Shown here in pieces: positions 27,200-35,295 of a stretch of DNA of 50,181 bases. The DNA comes from CAZZKG01 sp964654825 (GTDB lineage Bacteria > Gemmatimonadota > CAZMKB01), in NCBI GenBank assembly GCA_964654825.1, contig CAZZKG010000024.1:1-50181 (forward strand), read 5' to 3'. The stretch's first letter is position 1. The number at the start of each line of letters is the position of its first letter. The notes under the pieces were generated by a model. That model worked only from the letters and a program-made list of their open reading frames with translations. It was not told the origin of the DNA and made no database searches. A program made the position numbers and the translations under genes.

Positions 27200-27645
27200 T
27201 CCGACGGCTCATAAGAAGCTGAAGGAACTGGGTCCTCCCGGTGAAGGTGAGGGACTGGACGAACGAGATCTCACGTCCTGTCTCGAAGCAGTGTCGAAGC
27301 TCATCCCCTACATCAAGATGGCGAAAAGAGAGAAACTGGCCTGCGTTTCGAGAGAGAAGAAGAGCAGAAGGATCTTTTCACGAGTATGAAGTGGGGAAAT
27401 TATTCGATGAAGTAATCTCATGCTACATAGATCCGGATGCGTGCAAGGCATGCATGATCTGCCAGAGGCGCTGCAACGTCGAGGCTATCGAAGGCGGCAA
27501 GAACCGGATACACGTCATCTACCAGGAGTAATGCATCAAGTGCGGAACGTGTTATGAAGTCTGCCCCCCTCGTTTCGTCGCGGGGAAGAAGATTAAAACC
27601 CAGTCGGTTTCTCCTCCTATCCCTACTGAAACCTACAGTTGTATG
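27200..27645 (+). pseudogene. Decayed copy of the bamF-like ferredoxin end
   Basis: Translation in three frames recovers the C-terminal half of the bamF-like protein encoded about 1 kb away on the opposite strand. Frame one gives KKLKELGPPGEGEGLDERDL and SKLIPYIKMAKREKLA. A frameshift near 27343 leads to LRFEREEEQKDLFT, and a second near 27385 to YEVGKLFDEVISCYIDPDAC, CKACMICQRRC and EGGKNRIHVIYQE. The stop TAA (27529-27531) replaces the Gln of the intact DQEQCIKCGTC. After it the frame continues as CIKCGTCYEVCPP. The MvhD half is absent. Two frameshifts and a nonsense codon make it a pseudogene produced by inverted duplication. Confidence 0.85.
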
Positions 27646-27657
27646 TGACGTTGCTCT

Positions 27658-28221
27658 TCAGAACGTGACGCGCATCGATAGTGTCACTGGATTCGCATCC
27701 CTCGCCGCCCACATAGAGCCATTCAGCCCGAGACTCCAGGCAGAAGATTTTCCATTAAAGATTAGTACGGCCTGCTTCAGGTGGGATGTCGCAACAGCAT
27801 CGATGACACTGCCTGCTACTGATAGTCCTAGCCCGACGCCGAGGAGAATACTGTTGGTATTGTCCCAATCATCATCTCCGACCGCCCAATCAATGACAGA
27901 CCATGTCGCGAGCCCACTGCCCGCACCGTCAATTATCGTCGACAAGATTTTTTTCGACCGGTAAGATTTCATCTCATCGAGGGCTCTTGTATTACCCTCC
28001 ATAGCGAGACTCAGTGATGTGCCGGTAATCCCGACAGACTCGTATTTCTCCCCGTCCAGGGAATATTTCCAACCGGTCCAGAAGCTTTTCTTGAGAGTGA
28101 TCTCGGTCAATGGTGCTGCATCGCCAGCGGGTGTACCCACAATATTCGGGGACCCTGCATAAACGGGGAGCATGTGCAGGAAGAGCCCGAGGCAGGCGAG
28201 TCCGGACAATTTAAATCTCAT
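27658..28221 (-). CDS. Secreted protein of unknown function
   Basis: The 187-residue product has a clear signal peptide (MRFKLSGLACLGLFLHMLPVYA). TAGGAGGT precedes the ATG. After a charged segment there are two small-residue-rich hydrophobic stretches (around residues 103-118 and 135-160, with ILLGVGLGLSVAGSVIDAVA). These could be glycine-zipper helices, and the last strand (SMRVTF) ends in Phe like an outer-membrane beta-strand. I recognise no family. It stands alone between the ferredoxin pseudogene and the bamF-like gene. Confidence 0.7.
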   Translation of the reverse strand: MRFKLSGLACLGLFLHMLPVYAGSPNIVGTPAGDAAPLTEITLKKSFWTGWKYSLDGEKYESVGITGTSLSLAMEGNTRALDEMKSYRSKKILSTIIDGAGSGLATWSVIDWAVGDDDWDNTNSILLGVGLGLSVAGSVIDAVATSHLKQAVLIFNGKSSAWSLGLNGSMWAARDANPVTLSMRVTF

Positions 28222-28567
28222 GGTTACCTCCTACGAATTGCAGTTCGACCATCAGCAGTTAAGTGTTGGTAAAAGGAGTACAGTTGGGAGAAGTTGATCG
28301 GCTCATTTTAGCAGTTGCGTCAAATTTTATACAAGTGAGTGAGTATACCAGCTACGGTAGTGCGTGTCAAGCGCTTTCTGAAGAATCTACATCCGGAAAC
28401 TGTGCGCCGATCAACTCGTAAATATAGACACCTCTGCACATTTCCACACTACTCCTGCCATCGTTAATGATTAGCAGTGAAACGTAGAATTCCACATTTT
28501 CCTCGGCTTCGATAATACTCTACTCTCCAGAGAATATCAGTTGAAAAATATCATTCGTAAAAATAGG

Positions 28568-28623
28568 GACAGTCACCATTTTTTATCACGATTATTTATT
28601 TTGTTTAATAAATGGTGACTGTC
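28568..28623. repeat. Inverted repeat GACAGTCACCATTT, possible terminator
   Basis: GACAGTCACCATTT (28568-28581) pairs perfectly with AAATGGTGACTGTC (28610-28623) across a 28-base AT-rich loop. The right arm also contains the palindrome GGTGAC-T-GTCACC (28613-28625). Motifs like GGGACAGTCACCATTT are, from general knowledge, widespread dispersed repeats often linked to REP-associated tyrosine transposases. The element lies just downstream of the bamF-like stop on the - strand, so it could end that operon's transcript as well. Confidence 0.6.
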
Positions 28624-28645
28624 ACCGCTGAACCACTAAAGGCCT

Positions 28646-29473
28646 TCATCCCCTCCGACCAATGACCCTCGCCTCCTCGGGGAGAGGGGGAGGAACCGGC
28701 TCGGCGATAATCTTGTTCACCGCAGCGAAGCGTGGGGGACACACTTCGAAGCAGGTTCCGCACTTGATGCATTGTTCCTGGTCGATGACATGGATCCGGT
28801 TCTTACCACCTTCGATCGCCTCGACGGGGCATCTCCTCTTACAGATCATACAGGCCCGGCACTTATCCGGATCTATGTAGTAGGAAATTGCTTCATCGAA
28901 CAACTTCCCCACCTCGTCAACGGTGAAAAGGTCCTTGTACTCTTCCTCCTTTTCGAGACGAAGGGCCAGCTTCTCCCTCTTCGCCATCTTGATGTAGGGG
29001 ATGAGCTTCGTCACCGTTTCGAGCCTGGACTTGAGTTCACGTTCGTCTATCCCGTCATCTTCGCCGAGAGGCCCCAGCTTCTTCAGCTTTTTCGCAAAAT
29101 CTTCCATCACTTCCGCAAAACGGATCCCTTCAGCGGCAGATATCCATTCGAGCCGTAACCGTTCGGGGTTCACTCCCATGTGCTCCAGTATCTTTCGACA
29201 GAGATGCATAAGGCTCAACGCGTCGTAATTTCCTTCCGTGACGTAGTGGCATTCGCCGAGCCAGCAGCCGCCGATGAACACCCCGTCCGTTCCATTCGAG
29301 AACGCACGGAAAATGAAAGCCGGATCGACCCTGCCGGTGCACATGACGCGGATGATCTTTATGTATGTAGGGTATTGTAGTCTGGAAACTCCAGCCAGGT
29401 CCGCGGCCGAGTATGCTCACCAGTTACACAGAAACCCTATGATCCGTGGCTTGAAATCAAACCCTGCGCTCAT
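28646..29473 (-). CDS. bamF: Selenoprotein MvhD/BamF-like protein fused to ferredoxin
   Basis: The frame is read through TGA at 29419-29417, giving 275 residues with Sec at position 19. The protein starts MSAGFDFKPRIIGF and reads LCNW-U-AYSAADLAGVSR. This is the CNWC/CNWU motif of MvhD (hydrogenase delta subunit) that ligates the [2Fe-2S] cluster. It continues with VMCTGRVDPAFIFRAF and GVFIGGCWLGECHY. A C-terminal extension adds two [4Fe-4S] motifs (CRACMICKRRCPVEAI and CIKCGTCFEVCPP). Without Sec decoding the gene would appear to start at ATG 29344 and lose its N-terminal cluster motif. GAGGTAAGT precedes ATG 29473. In class II benzoyl-CoA reductase complexes BamF is the MvhD-like, Sec-containing adaptor that passes electrons to the HdrA-like BamE, whose gene lies directly upstream here. 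Confidence 0.88.
29382..29419 (-). promoter_or_regulatory. SECIS-like element after UGA of bamF-like gene
   Basis: On the coding (-) strand the UGA (29419-29417) is followed by CTGGA-GTT-TCCAG (29394-29382). This is a perfect 5-bp stem with a GTT loop that begins 27 bases after the UGA. Bacterial SECIS elements are hairpins inside the coding region whose apical loop lies roughly 16-37 bases after the UGA and has a G at the start of the loop; both conditions are met. It would recruit SelB. Confidence 0.7.
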
Positions 29474-29575
29474 ACTTACCTCTTTCCTCCCGTGAGGCCC
29501 TGTTCATGCATACGGTGACGAACCGGGACAATCGCATTCAAGAATAAAGACTCTCAGTCAGTGACCCTGCTCTGT

Positions 29576-32500
29576 TCACAGCTGGACTTCTACAGGTGCC
29601 GGAAACGCCGCGTCGATCTGGCTCATGATCTCTTCGTCGGTGTAGTGCTTCAGGGAGACGGCCCCCGTCGGACACTTCGCGCAGCAGAGACCGTCACCTT
29701 TACACAGAACGGGATTCACGACTGCTTTCTTACCCTGCTTCGTGTCATGAAACTCTATGGCACCATACGAGCAAGCCGCGATACAGGCCCCGCACGATAT
29801 GCACTTGCTCTCATTCACCTCGCAAACGGCGCCGGAGGCCGTGACCGTATCCTGAGAGAGAATGGTCATGGCCCGTGTGGCGGCTCCCAGGGCCTGGCTT
29901 ATCGCCTCCGGTATGTGCTTGGGATAGTGGGCCGTCCCGCACAGAAAAACGCCGTCGGCTGCGAAGTCGACGGGTCTCAACTTTACGTGGGCTTCCTGGA
30001 AGAAGCCGTCCCGATTCACAGACACCTTGAACAATCGTGCTATCTCACTGCTTGTCTCTCCCGGAATAACGGCAGCCGCCAGAGCGAGTGAATCGGCATC
30101 GATGGCTATCTTCTTCCCCAGAATGGGATCGCTCACGGTGATTCTCAAGCATCGCTGATTACCTTCTTCGACGGCTTCCACCCGGGGTTTATCATCCGGC
30201 TCGTAGCGGATGAACTTCACTTCCCGGTTTGCCGCTTCCCGGTAATAATCCTCGCTGAACCCGTAGGTTCTCATGTCCCGGTAGATGATGTAGATGTCCA
30301 TCAGGGGATTGATATCTTTCAGTTTCAAAGCACAGGCGATCGAATTGCTGCAGCACACCCTACTGCAGTAATTCCTGTCGTCCTGCCTGCAGCCGACGCA
30401 CTGGATCATCACCAGGCTCCGGGAACCCGTCACCTTTGCCTCTCCCGTGGCGATCCGCTCCTCCAGTTCGAGCAGGGTAAAGACACGATCGTCTTCCCCG
30501 TAAAGGTATTCCGTGGGTTTATACTCATCAGCACCGGTAGCGATGATGGTTATCCCGTGGTGAATTTCCTGGACCCTTCCAGAGGATGTCACCTTTGTTG
30601 TGAAATTCCCCACGTACCCGGTAGCCTCACTGATGGTGGAATCGGTGGACACGTGAATCAGTGGGTGCCGGTAGACCTTGCGCATCACATCACCCACATA
30701 CGATTGCACATCCATACCGTCCAGTGTGTAGTGGATCCTCAGAGCCGTTCCACCCAGGTCCGTATTCTTCTCCACCAGGTACACCTCGAATCCCTGACCG
30801 GCCAGGCTCAGAGCGCAGGTCATCCCGGCCAGACCTCCCCCGACCACCAGCCCCCTCCTGTCGACCGGCAGCTCGAACTCCTGTAACGGTTCCAGATGAG
30901 CGGCCCGGGCCACCGACATCCGGAGGATATCCTCCGCTTTCCGGGTGGCGTCTTCCTTTTCCCTGGAGTGAACCCAGGAGCAGTGTTCCCTTATATTGGC
31001 GAATTCGAAGTAATACTGATTGATTCCCCCTTCACGAAGCGTGTCCCGAAAGAGCGGCTCGTGCGTCTTGGGAGTACAGGCGGCAACAACCACTCGATTG
31101 AGTCCGTTTTCCCTGATAGCTTCGGCGATTGCCCGGGCGACATCGGTAGAACACGAAAAGAGGTCCTCCTGGGCGTGGACGACGTTGTCGAGGGTGAGAG
31201 CGTAGTCGACCAGTGAAGGGACATCCACCACTCGTCCGATGTTGGCGCCGCAGTGACACAGAAATACCCCCACCCGGGGTTCCTCAGCAGAGACATCCTT
31301 CTCCCGTGGATATTCCCTGTCTCTGGACAGCTTCCCCCGCCGGGAGGCGAGGAGTTGACCGCAGAGGGCGTCGGCACCGCTGGCTGTGACAACCGACTCG
31401 GGGATATCGATGGGCCCCTGGAAGGCTCCACTCACGAAAATTCCAGGGCGTGAGGTCTCCATGGGATGAAGAGGATCGGTCTTACAGAATCCATGAGAAT
31501 TGAGTTCGATGCCGAATATGTCGGCCAGGCCCTTCACGTCATCGGGAGGACACAGACCGACGGATAAGACGACAAGGTCGAATTCCTCTTCCTTCACTCC
31601 GTCACCGGTGGTAGAGTATTTGATGGTCACGTTCCTGCTTTCCGGCAGTTCTCTCCCTATCGACACGTAGCTTCGTATGAACCTAACGCCGGGAAGGTTT
31701 TCCGTCCTCTGGTAGAACCGCTCGAAATCCTTGCCGAATGCCCGGATATCATTGTGAAAAACAGTGGCCTCGATCTCGGAATCGTGGTCTTTCGACAGGA
31801 TCACCTGCTTCTGGGTATACGTACAGCAGACGGCTGAACAATAGCTGTTACCGCCCGGAATGACCTCTCTGGACCCGACGCACTGGATCCAGGCGATTCT
31901 TTTCGGATGTTCTCTGTCAGAAGGGCGCCTCAGCTCACCTTCGTAAGGCCCGGTGGAACACAGTATCCGTTCGAAGTCGAGACTGGAAACGACGTTCTCC
32001 ATCGTCCCGTAACCATAGTCGCCCCTCACTTCGGGGTCGAATATCTCGTAGCCCGGGGACAGGATGATCGCTCCCACCTCGATTTCAACCTTCTCCTCTT
32101 TCTGGTGAAGGTCGATGGCGTTATTCTTACAGACTCCGGTGCAGATGTTACATTTCTCATCCTGGAGATAGAGGCAGGTGTCAGGATCTATATAGGTGAC
32201 AAGCGGAACCGATTGAGAGAAGTATATGTGGGTGCATTTATTCATCGACAGGTTCTGATTGAATTTGTCGGGGATATTGACCGGGCAGTACTCGGTGCAG
32301 ATCGTACAGCCCTTGCAATCCTCTTCCCTTATGTACCGGGGTTTCTTGATCAGGGTCACCCTGAAATCCCCCGCCTCCCCTTCCACCCTTTCGACATCCG
32401 TATAGGTGAGGATCTCTATATTGGGATGTCTGTTGCATTCGATGAACTTGGGAGATTCTATGCACAGAGAACAGTCATTGGTGGGGAAGGTCTTATCGAG

Positions 32501-32680
32501 CTGGGCCATCTTGCCGCCGACAGCCGGTGATTTGTCGACCAGATAGACCTTGAAACCCATACCGGCCAGGTCGAGAGATGCCTGGATACCGCTGATCCCG
32601 GCACCGACAATAAGAACATCGCCCATATTGTTATCCACGAAACTTCCGGTCAACTGCCCTTCAGCGCTTCCTTCTTCCAC
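29576..32680 (-). CDS. bamE: Double-length HdrA-like protein, BamE-like
   Basis: The 1034-residue flavin/iron-sulfur protein is made of two HdrA-like modules. Module one begins VLIVGAGISGIQASLDLAGM, has ferredoxin cysteines (CKGCTICTEYCP, CNICTGVCKNNAI), WIQCVGSRE and the HdrA cysteine cluster YCSAVCCTYTQKQ. Module two starts near residue 485 with VGVFLCHCGANIG, has a second FAD site VVGGGLAGMTCALSLAG, the cluster YCSRVCCSNSIACA, and ends with two [4Fe-4S] motifs (CISCGACIAACSYGAI, CKGDGLCCAKCPTGAV). HdrA carries out flavin-based electron bifurcation; the fused form matches BamE and related proteins. The Sec site known in some HdrA proteins is Cys here. GTG 32680 has AAGGA 9 bases upstream; ATG 32626, at the FAD motif, is the alternative. 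Confidence 0.85.
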   Translation of the reverse strand: MEEGSAEGQLTGSFVDNNMGDVLIVGAGISGIQASLDLAGMGFKVYLVDKSPAVGGKMAQLDKTFPTNDCSLCIESPKFIECNRHPNIEILTYTDVERVEGEAGDFRVTLIKKPRYIREEDCKGCTICTEYCPVNIPDKFNQNLSMNKCTHIYFSQSVPLVTYIDPDTCLYLQDEKCNICTGVCKNNAIDLHQKEEKVEIEVGAIILSPGYEIFDPEVRGDYGYGTMENVVSSLDFERILCSTGPYEGELRRPSDREHPKRIAWIQCVGSREVIPGGNSYCSAVCCTYTQKQVILSKDHDSEIEATVFHNDIRAFGKDFERFYQRTENLPGVRFIRSYVSIGRELPESRNVTIKYSTTGDGVKEEEFDLVVLSVGLCPPDDVKGLADIFGIELNSHGFCKTDPLHPMETSRPGIFVSGAFQGPIDIPESVVTASGADALCGQLLASRRGKLSRDREYPREKDVSAEEPRVGVFLCHCGANIGRVVDVPSLVDYALTLDNVVHAQEDLFSCSTDVARAIAEAIRENGLNRVVVAACTPKTHEPLFRDTLREGGINQYYFEFANIREHCSWVHSREKEDATRKAEDILRMSVARAAHLEPLQEFELPVDRRGLVVGGGLAGMTCALSLAGQGFEVYLVEKNTDLGGTALRIHYTLDGMDVQSYVGDVMRKVYRHPLIHVSTDSTISEATGYVGNFTTKVTSSGRVQEIHHGITIIATGADEYKPTEYLYGEDDRVFTLLELEERIATGEAKVTGSRSLVMIQCVGCRQDDRNYCSRVCCSNSIACALKLKDINPLMDIYIIYRDMRTYGFSEDYYREAANREVKFIRYEPDDKPRVEAVEEGNQRCLRITVSDPILGKKIAIDADSLALAAAVIPGETSSEIARLFKVSVNRDGFFQEAHVKLRPVDFAADGVFLCGTAHYPKHIPEAISQALGAATRAMTILSQDTVTASGAVCEVNESKCISCGACIAACSYGAIEFHDTKQGKKAVVNPVLCKGDGLCCAKCPTGAVSLKHYTDEEIMSQIDAAFPAPVEVQL

Positions 32681-32740
32681 TTTCCGTCATCCTTGTCACG
32701 TATTATGCGACCGAAATGGGGCACAATTCGATCACTTTCC

Positions 32741-33526
32741 TCATGCCGGGCGGCCGAGCCGCTCCGGGTGCGAATAAACCGACAGGCGGTTGCCGCGCGC
32801 GTAGCCGACCAGGGCGATACCCAGATCACGAGCAAGCGAAACGGCGTGCCCCGTCGGTGAGGTTCGCGAAACAACAATCGGGACACTCATCCTGGCCGCC
32901 TTCAGCATCATCTCGGATGAGATGCGGCCGGTGCAGAGCAGCAGGCCATCCCTCGTTGATATTCCCTTCAACAGGCATTCACCCTGGATCTTGTCCAGGG
33001 TGTTATGCCGCCCGATGTCCTCGGACACCGCCAGCAGGTTCTTTGTATCGTACAACGCCGAGGTGTGAACTCCGCCGCAAAGCCGGTACAACTCCATCTG
33101 TTTTTGAAACCGCTTCATCAGGTACAGCACTTCCGCCGGTGTGACGACGAGATCCGAATCAACCTTCTGTCCCTGATTTTGAAAAGCGACGCCACCACCG
33201 CAGCCGGAGGTCAGCGTCCGCAGTGTCGGCAATTCGCGTTCGGTGTCAACGAGCCTCACATCGACCTCTGATTCTTCATCACACACACGCATGGTCGCCA
33301 CGTCGTCAAGACTCGAGATGATCCCCTCCGCATAGAGAAATCCCAGGACGAGGCATTTCAGTTTGATCGGTGTGCACAGGACGCTGACCAGCTCCCGGCG
33401 ATTCACGTAGATGGTGAGCTCCATCTCATCAGGCACGTGAGCTGACGCTCTGACCCATCCCTCGTCAGAAAACCGGTCGCAGATTATGTCCGGTACGCTA
33501 CCTTTCATCACCGCTGCACCTGTCAT
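32741..33526 (-). CDS. fdhD: FdhD sulfurtransferase for Mo/W enzymes
   Basis: The product of about 261 residues belongs to the FdhD family. It has the family pattern ELTIYVNRRELVSVLCTPIK, LGFLYAEGII, GGVHTSALYD, AVSEDIGRHNTLDKI, CTGRISSEMMLKAARM and VPIVVSRTSPTGHAVSLA. FdhD carries sulfur from IscS to the metal cofactor of formate dehydrogenase. The catalytic loop, usually with two cysteines, reads TSGCGGG with one. It lies between the BamD- and BamE-like genes, so its client here may be the tungsten enzyme. Start choice is open: ATG 33526 or 33508, or 33574 with more overlap into the BamD-like gene. Confidence 0.85.
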   Translation of the reverse strand: MTGAAVMKGSVPDIICDRFSDEGWVRASAHVPDEMELTIYVNRRELVSVLCTPIKLKCLVLGFLYAEGIISSLDDVATMRVCDEESEVDVRLVDTERELPTLRTLTSGCGGGVAFQNQGQKVDSDLVVTPAEVLYLMKRFQKQMELYRLCGGVHTSALYDTKNLLAVSEDIGRHNTLDKIQGECLLKGISTRDGLLLCTGRISSEMMLKAARMSVPIVVSRTSPTGHAVSLARDLGIALVGYARGNRLSVYSHPERLGRPA

Positions 33527-34727
33527 CTCTCGCACGGTCAGCTTCTTCGGCCCCCCGGATCGCCTCCTGGACAATCTCCGTGATGTCCTTTATATCTATG
33601 GCTTCGCTTTCTTCCCGTTCTCCCAGGCCCAGCCTGCTTTCCTCGAACATGGTGATACAGTATGGACAGGACGTCACCAGCACCCCGGCACCCACATCCC
33701 TGGCCTGTCCCAACCTGATGTCGGAGAATCGTTCGCCCTTCGGGGTCTCCATCCAGATCCTGCCGCCGCCCCCCCCGCAGCAGAGACTGTTTGCCCGTGA
33801 GTCAGGCATCTCGACGAGCTCCAGCCCTGGTATCTTCTCTAATATATCCCGGGGCTCGTCATAGATGCCGTTATGTCGCCCCAGGTAGCAGGGATCATGA
33901 TAGGTGACTTTCTTCCTATACTCCTTCGTAAGCTCGATCCTTCCTTCACGAATGAGCCCTGACAGGTACCGGGAGATGTGAACCACCTCGAAGTTCACCA
34001 TGAATTCGGGGTACTCGTTTTTGAAAGTGTGGTAACAATGAGGGGAAGTGACGAGGATCTTTTTTACCCCGTGATCAATGAAGGTCTTGATGTTTTCCCT
34101 GGCTAAACGTTTGAATAACTCCTCATCACCGGTCTTTCTGATACTCTCTCCGCAGCAATTCTCCTTCGTACCCAGTATCCCGAAATCCACCCCTGCCTGT
34201 GTGAGGATAGTGGCGGTGGCCCGTGCGACCTTTTTCAACCTCGGGTCATAGCCGGGGTAGCAGCCGACAAAATATAATACGTCCATTCCACCAGAGAACG
34301 TCTTCACAGAAAGACCTTCCGCCCAATGGGCCCGGTCCTCCCGCTTTTCGTTCAGGGGGTTGCCTTCGCCTGTGAGGCTGGCACTGACACCGCGGACCGG
34401 TCGGGCGGAAGTTGGAAAAACCCCGTATTCGGTTGCTACCCTGCGTAAGGACACCCCGGACTCGATCTGTTTGACATCCCTGGGGCACACCCGAGGACAG
34501 ATTCCGCAGGTCGTACAACGCCAGATATCGTCGCTCTCTATGTCGGATAAACCGAACGTCGCCTCCCGGACTATCTTCCGCATACTGAAGTTCCTTACCC
34601 GGTTCCACGGACACACGACATCACACAATCCGCATTGATAGCACCTTTTGAAGGCTTCGCCGCCTTTGTCTTTGATGACATCGACGATCTCTTTATAGTC
34701 AGATACGTTCTCCACTGTCTCTTTCAT
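33498..34727 (-). CDS. bamD: HdrD/GlpC-like iron-sulfur protein, BamD-like
   Basis: The 409-residue protein has an N-terminal pair of [4Fe-4S] motifs (CYQCGLCDVVCPWN at about 29-42, CTTCGICPRVCPRD at about 71-84). Two cysteine-rich CCG domains follow: the first around FVGCYPGY and ENCCGESIRKTG, the second around HDPCYLGRH and SLCCGGGGGRIW with CPYC. This is the heterodisulfide-reductase HdrD/HdrBC layout of BamD. It would carry electrons between the BamBC pair and BamE. The gene follows the BamC-like gene by 22 bases. Confidence 0.85.
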   Translation of the reverse strand: MKETVENVSDYKEIVDVIKDKGGEAFKRCYQCGLCDVVCPWNRVRNFSMRKIVREATFGLSDIESDDIWRCTTCGICPRVCPRDVKQIESGVSLRRVATEYGVFPTSARPVRGVSASLTGEGNPLNEKREDRAHWAEGLSVKTFSGGMDVLYFVGCYPGYDPRLKKVARATATILTQAGVDFGILGTKENCCGESIRKTGDEELFKRLARENIKTFIDHGVKKILVTSPHCYHTFKNEYPEFMVNFEVVHISRYLSGLIREGRIELTKEYRKKVTYHDPCYLGRHNGIYDEPRDILEKIPGLELVEMPDSRANSLCCGGGGGRIWMETPKGERFSDIRLGQARDVGAGVLVTSCPYCITMFEESRLGLGEREESEAIDIKDITEIVQEAIRGAEEADRARDDRCSGDER

Positions 34728-34749
34728 GTTATTCTTCCACCTTGATGTT

Positions 34750-35295
34750 TCAGCTTTTTTTCGACTTCGACATCCGGCTAACGGTATCTATCAACTTTTC
34801 CAGCCCATGTTTGTTCGCCAGCGATTCCAGCCCCACCTCCAGTTCTTCCTGTTCCTTCTCTTCTTCTTCGACGTCCTCTTCCCTCTCTTCGTACATCAGG
34901 GCATCGGCGAAGCACCACTTGACACACAGCGGCTCTTCTTCGCCTTCACACATATCGCATTTAAGAGGGAGACCGGAATCGGGCTCTTTGAACTCGCCCC
35001 TCGACGGGCAGGAAGCCCTGCAGAAGGCGCACTCATCGTATTCTTTTCCGTTGATCGTGTATTTGTCCCTGCCGGTACATTCGGCTACTGTGTACTCACC
35101 CGCGTACACGGGGACATAAACATCTCTCAGAGGATCACGAATCACCCGGATACGGGCCCTCGCCGGATTGTTGCTGCTGTATTTCGGCGCGGCGTGAAAG
35201 GCGGAGCAGATCACTTCGCACGCCCGGCAACCGTTGCACTTGTCGACATCGATTTTCAGGATTTTGACCGTTTTCTTCTTCTCGTCACCTGTCAC
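34750..35295 (-). CDS. bamC: Four-cluster ferredoxin subunit, BamC-like
   Basis: The 181-residue protein has an N-terminal [4Fe-4S] motif (CNGCRACEVICSAFH), a second group ECAFCRASCPSRG, and CDMCEGEEEPLCVKWCFADAL. It ends with a very acidic Glu-rich segment and a basic tail. Small electron-transfer ferredoxins of this form pair with AOR-type enzymes, and BamC binds BamB directly in the known complex. The start is GTG 35295 in a GTGA overlap with the stop of the BamB-like gene, consistent with equimolar synthesis. Confidence 0.82.
   Translation of the reverse strand: MTGDEKKKTVKILKIDVDKCNGCRACEVICSAFHAAPKYSSNNPARARIRVIRDPLRDVYVPVYAGEYTVAECTGRDKYTINGKEYDECAFCRASCPSRGEFKEPDSGLPLKCDMCEGEEEPLCVKWCFADALMYEEREEDVEEEEKEQEELEVGLESLANKHGLEKLIDTVSRMSKSKKS

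Noticed and set aside
27241..27531. 96-residue ferredoxin as an intact gene
   Set aside because: Its N-terminal third is out of frame relative to the paralogue and it stops inside the second cluster motif.
31907..32530. 207-residue + strand frame as a gene
   Set aside because: It is antisense to the iron-sulfur region of the double HdrA gene and has no features of its own.
29576..32680. Selenocysteine in the HdrA-like protein
   Set aside because: The frame is continuous; the positions that can be Sec in some HdrA proteins are encoded by Cys codons.
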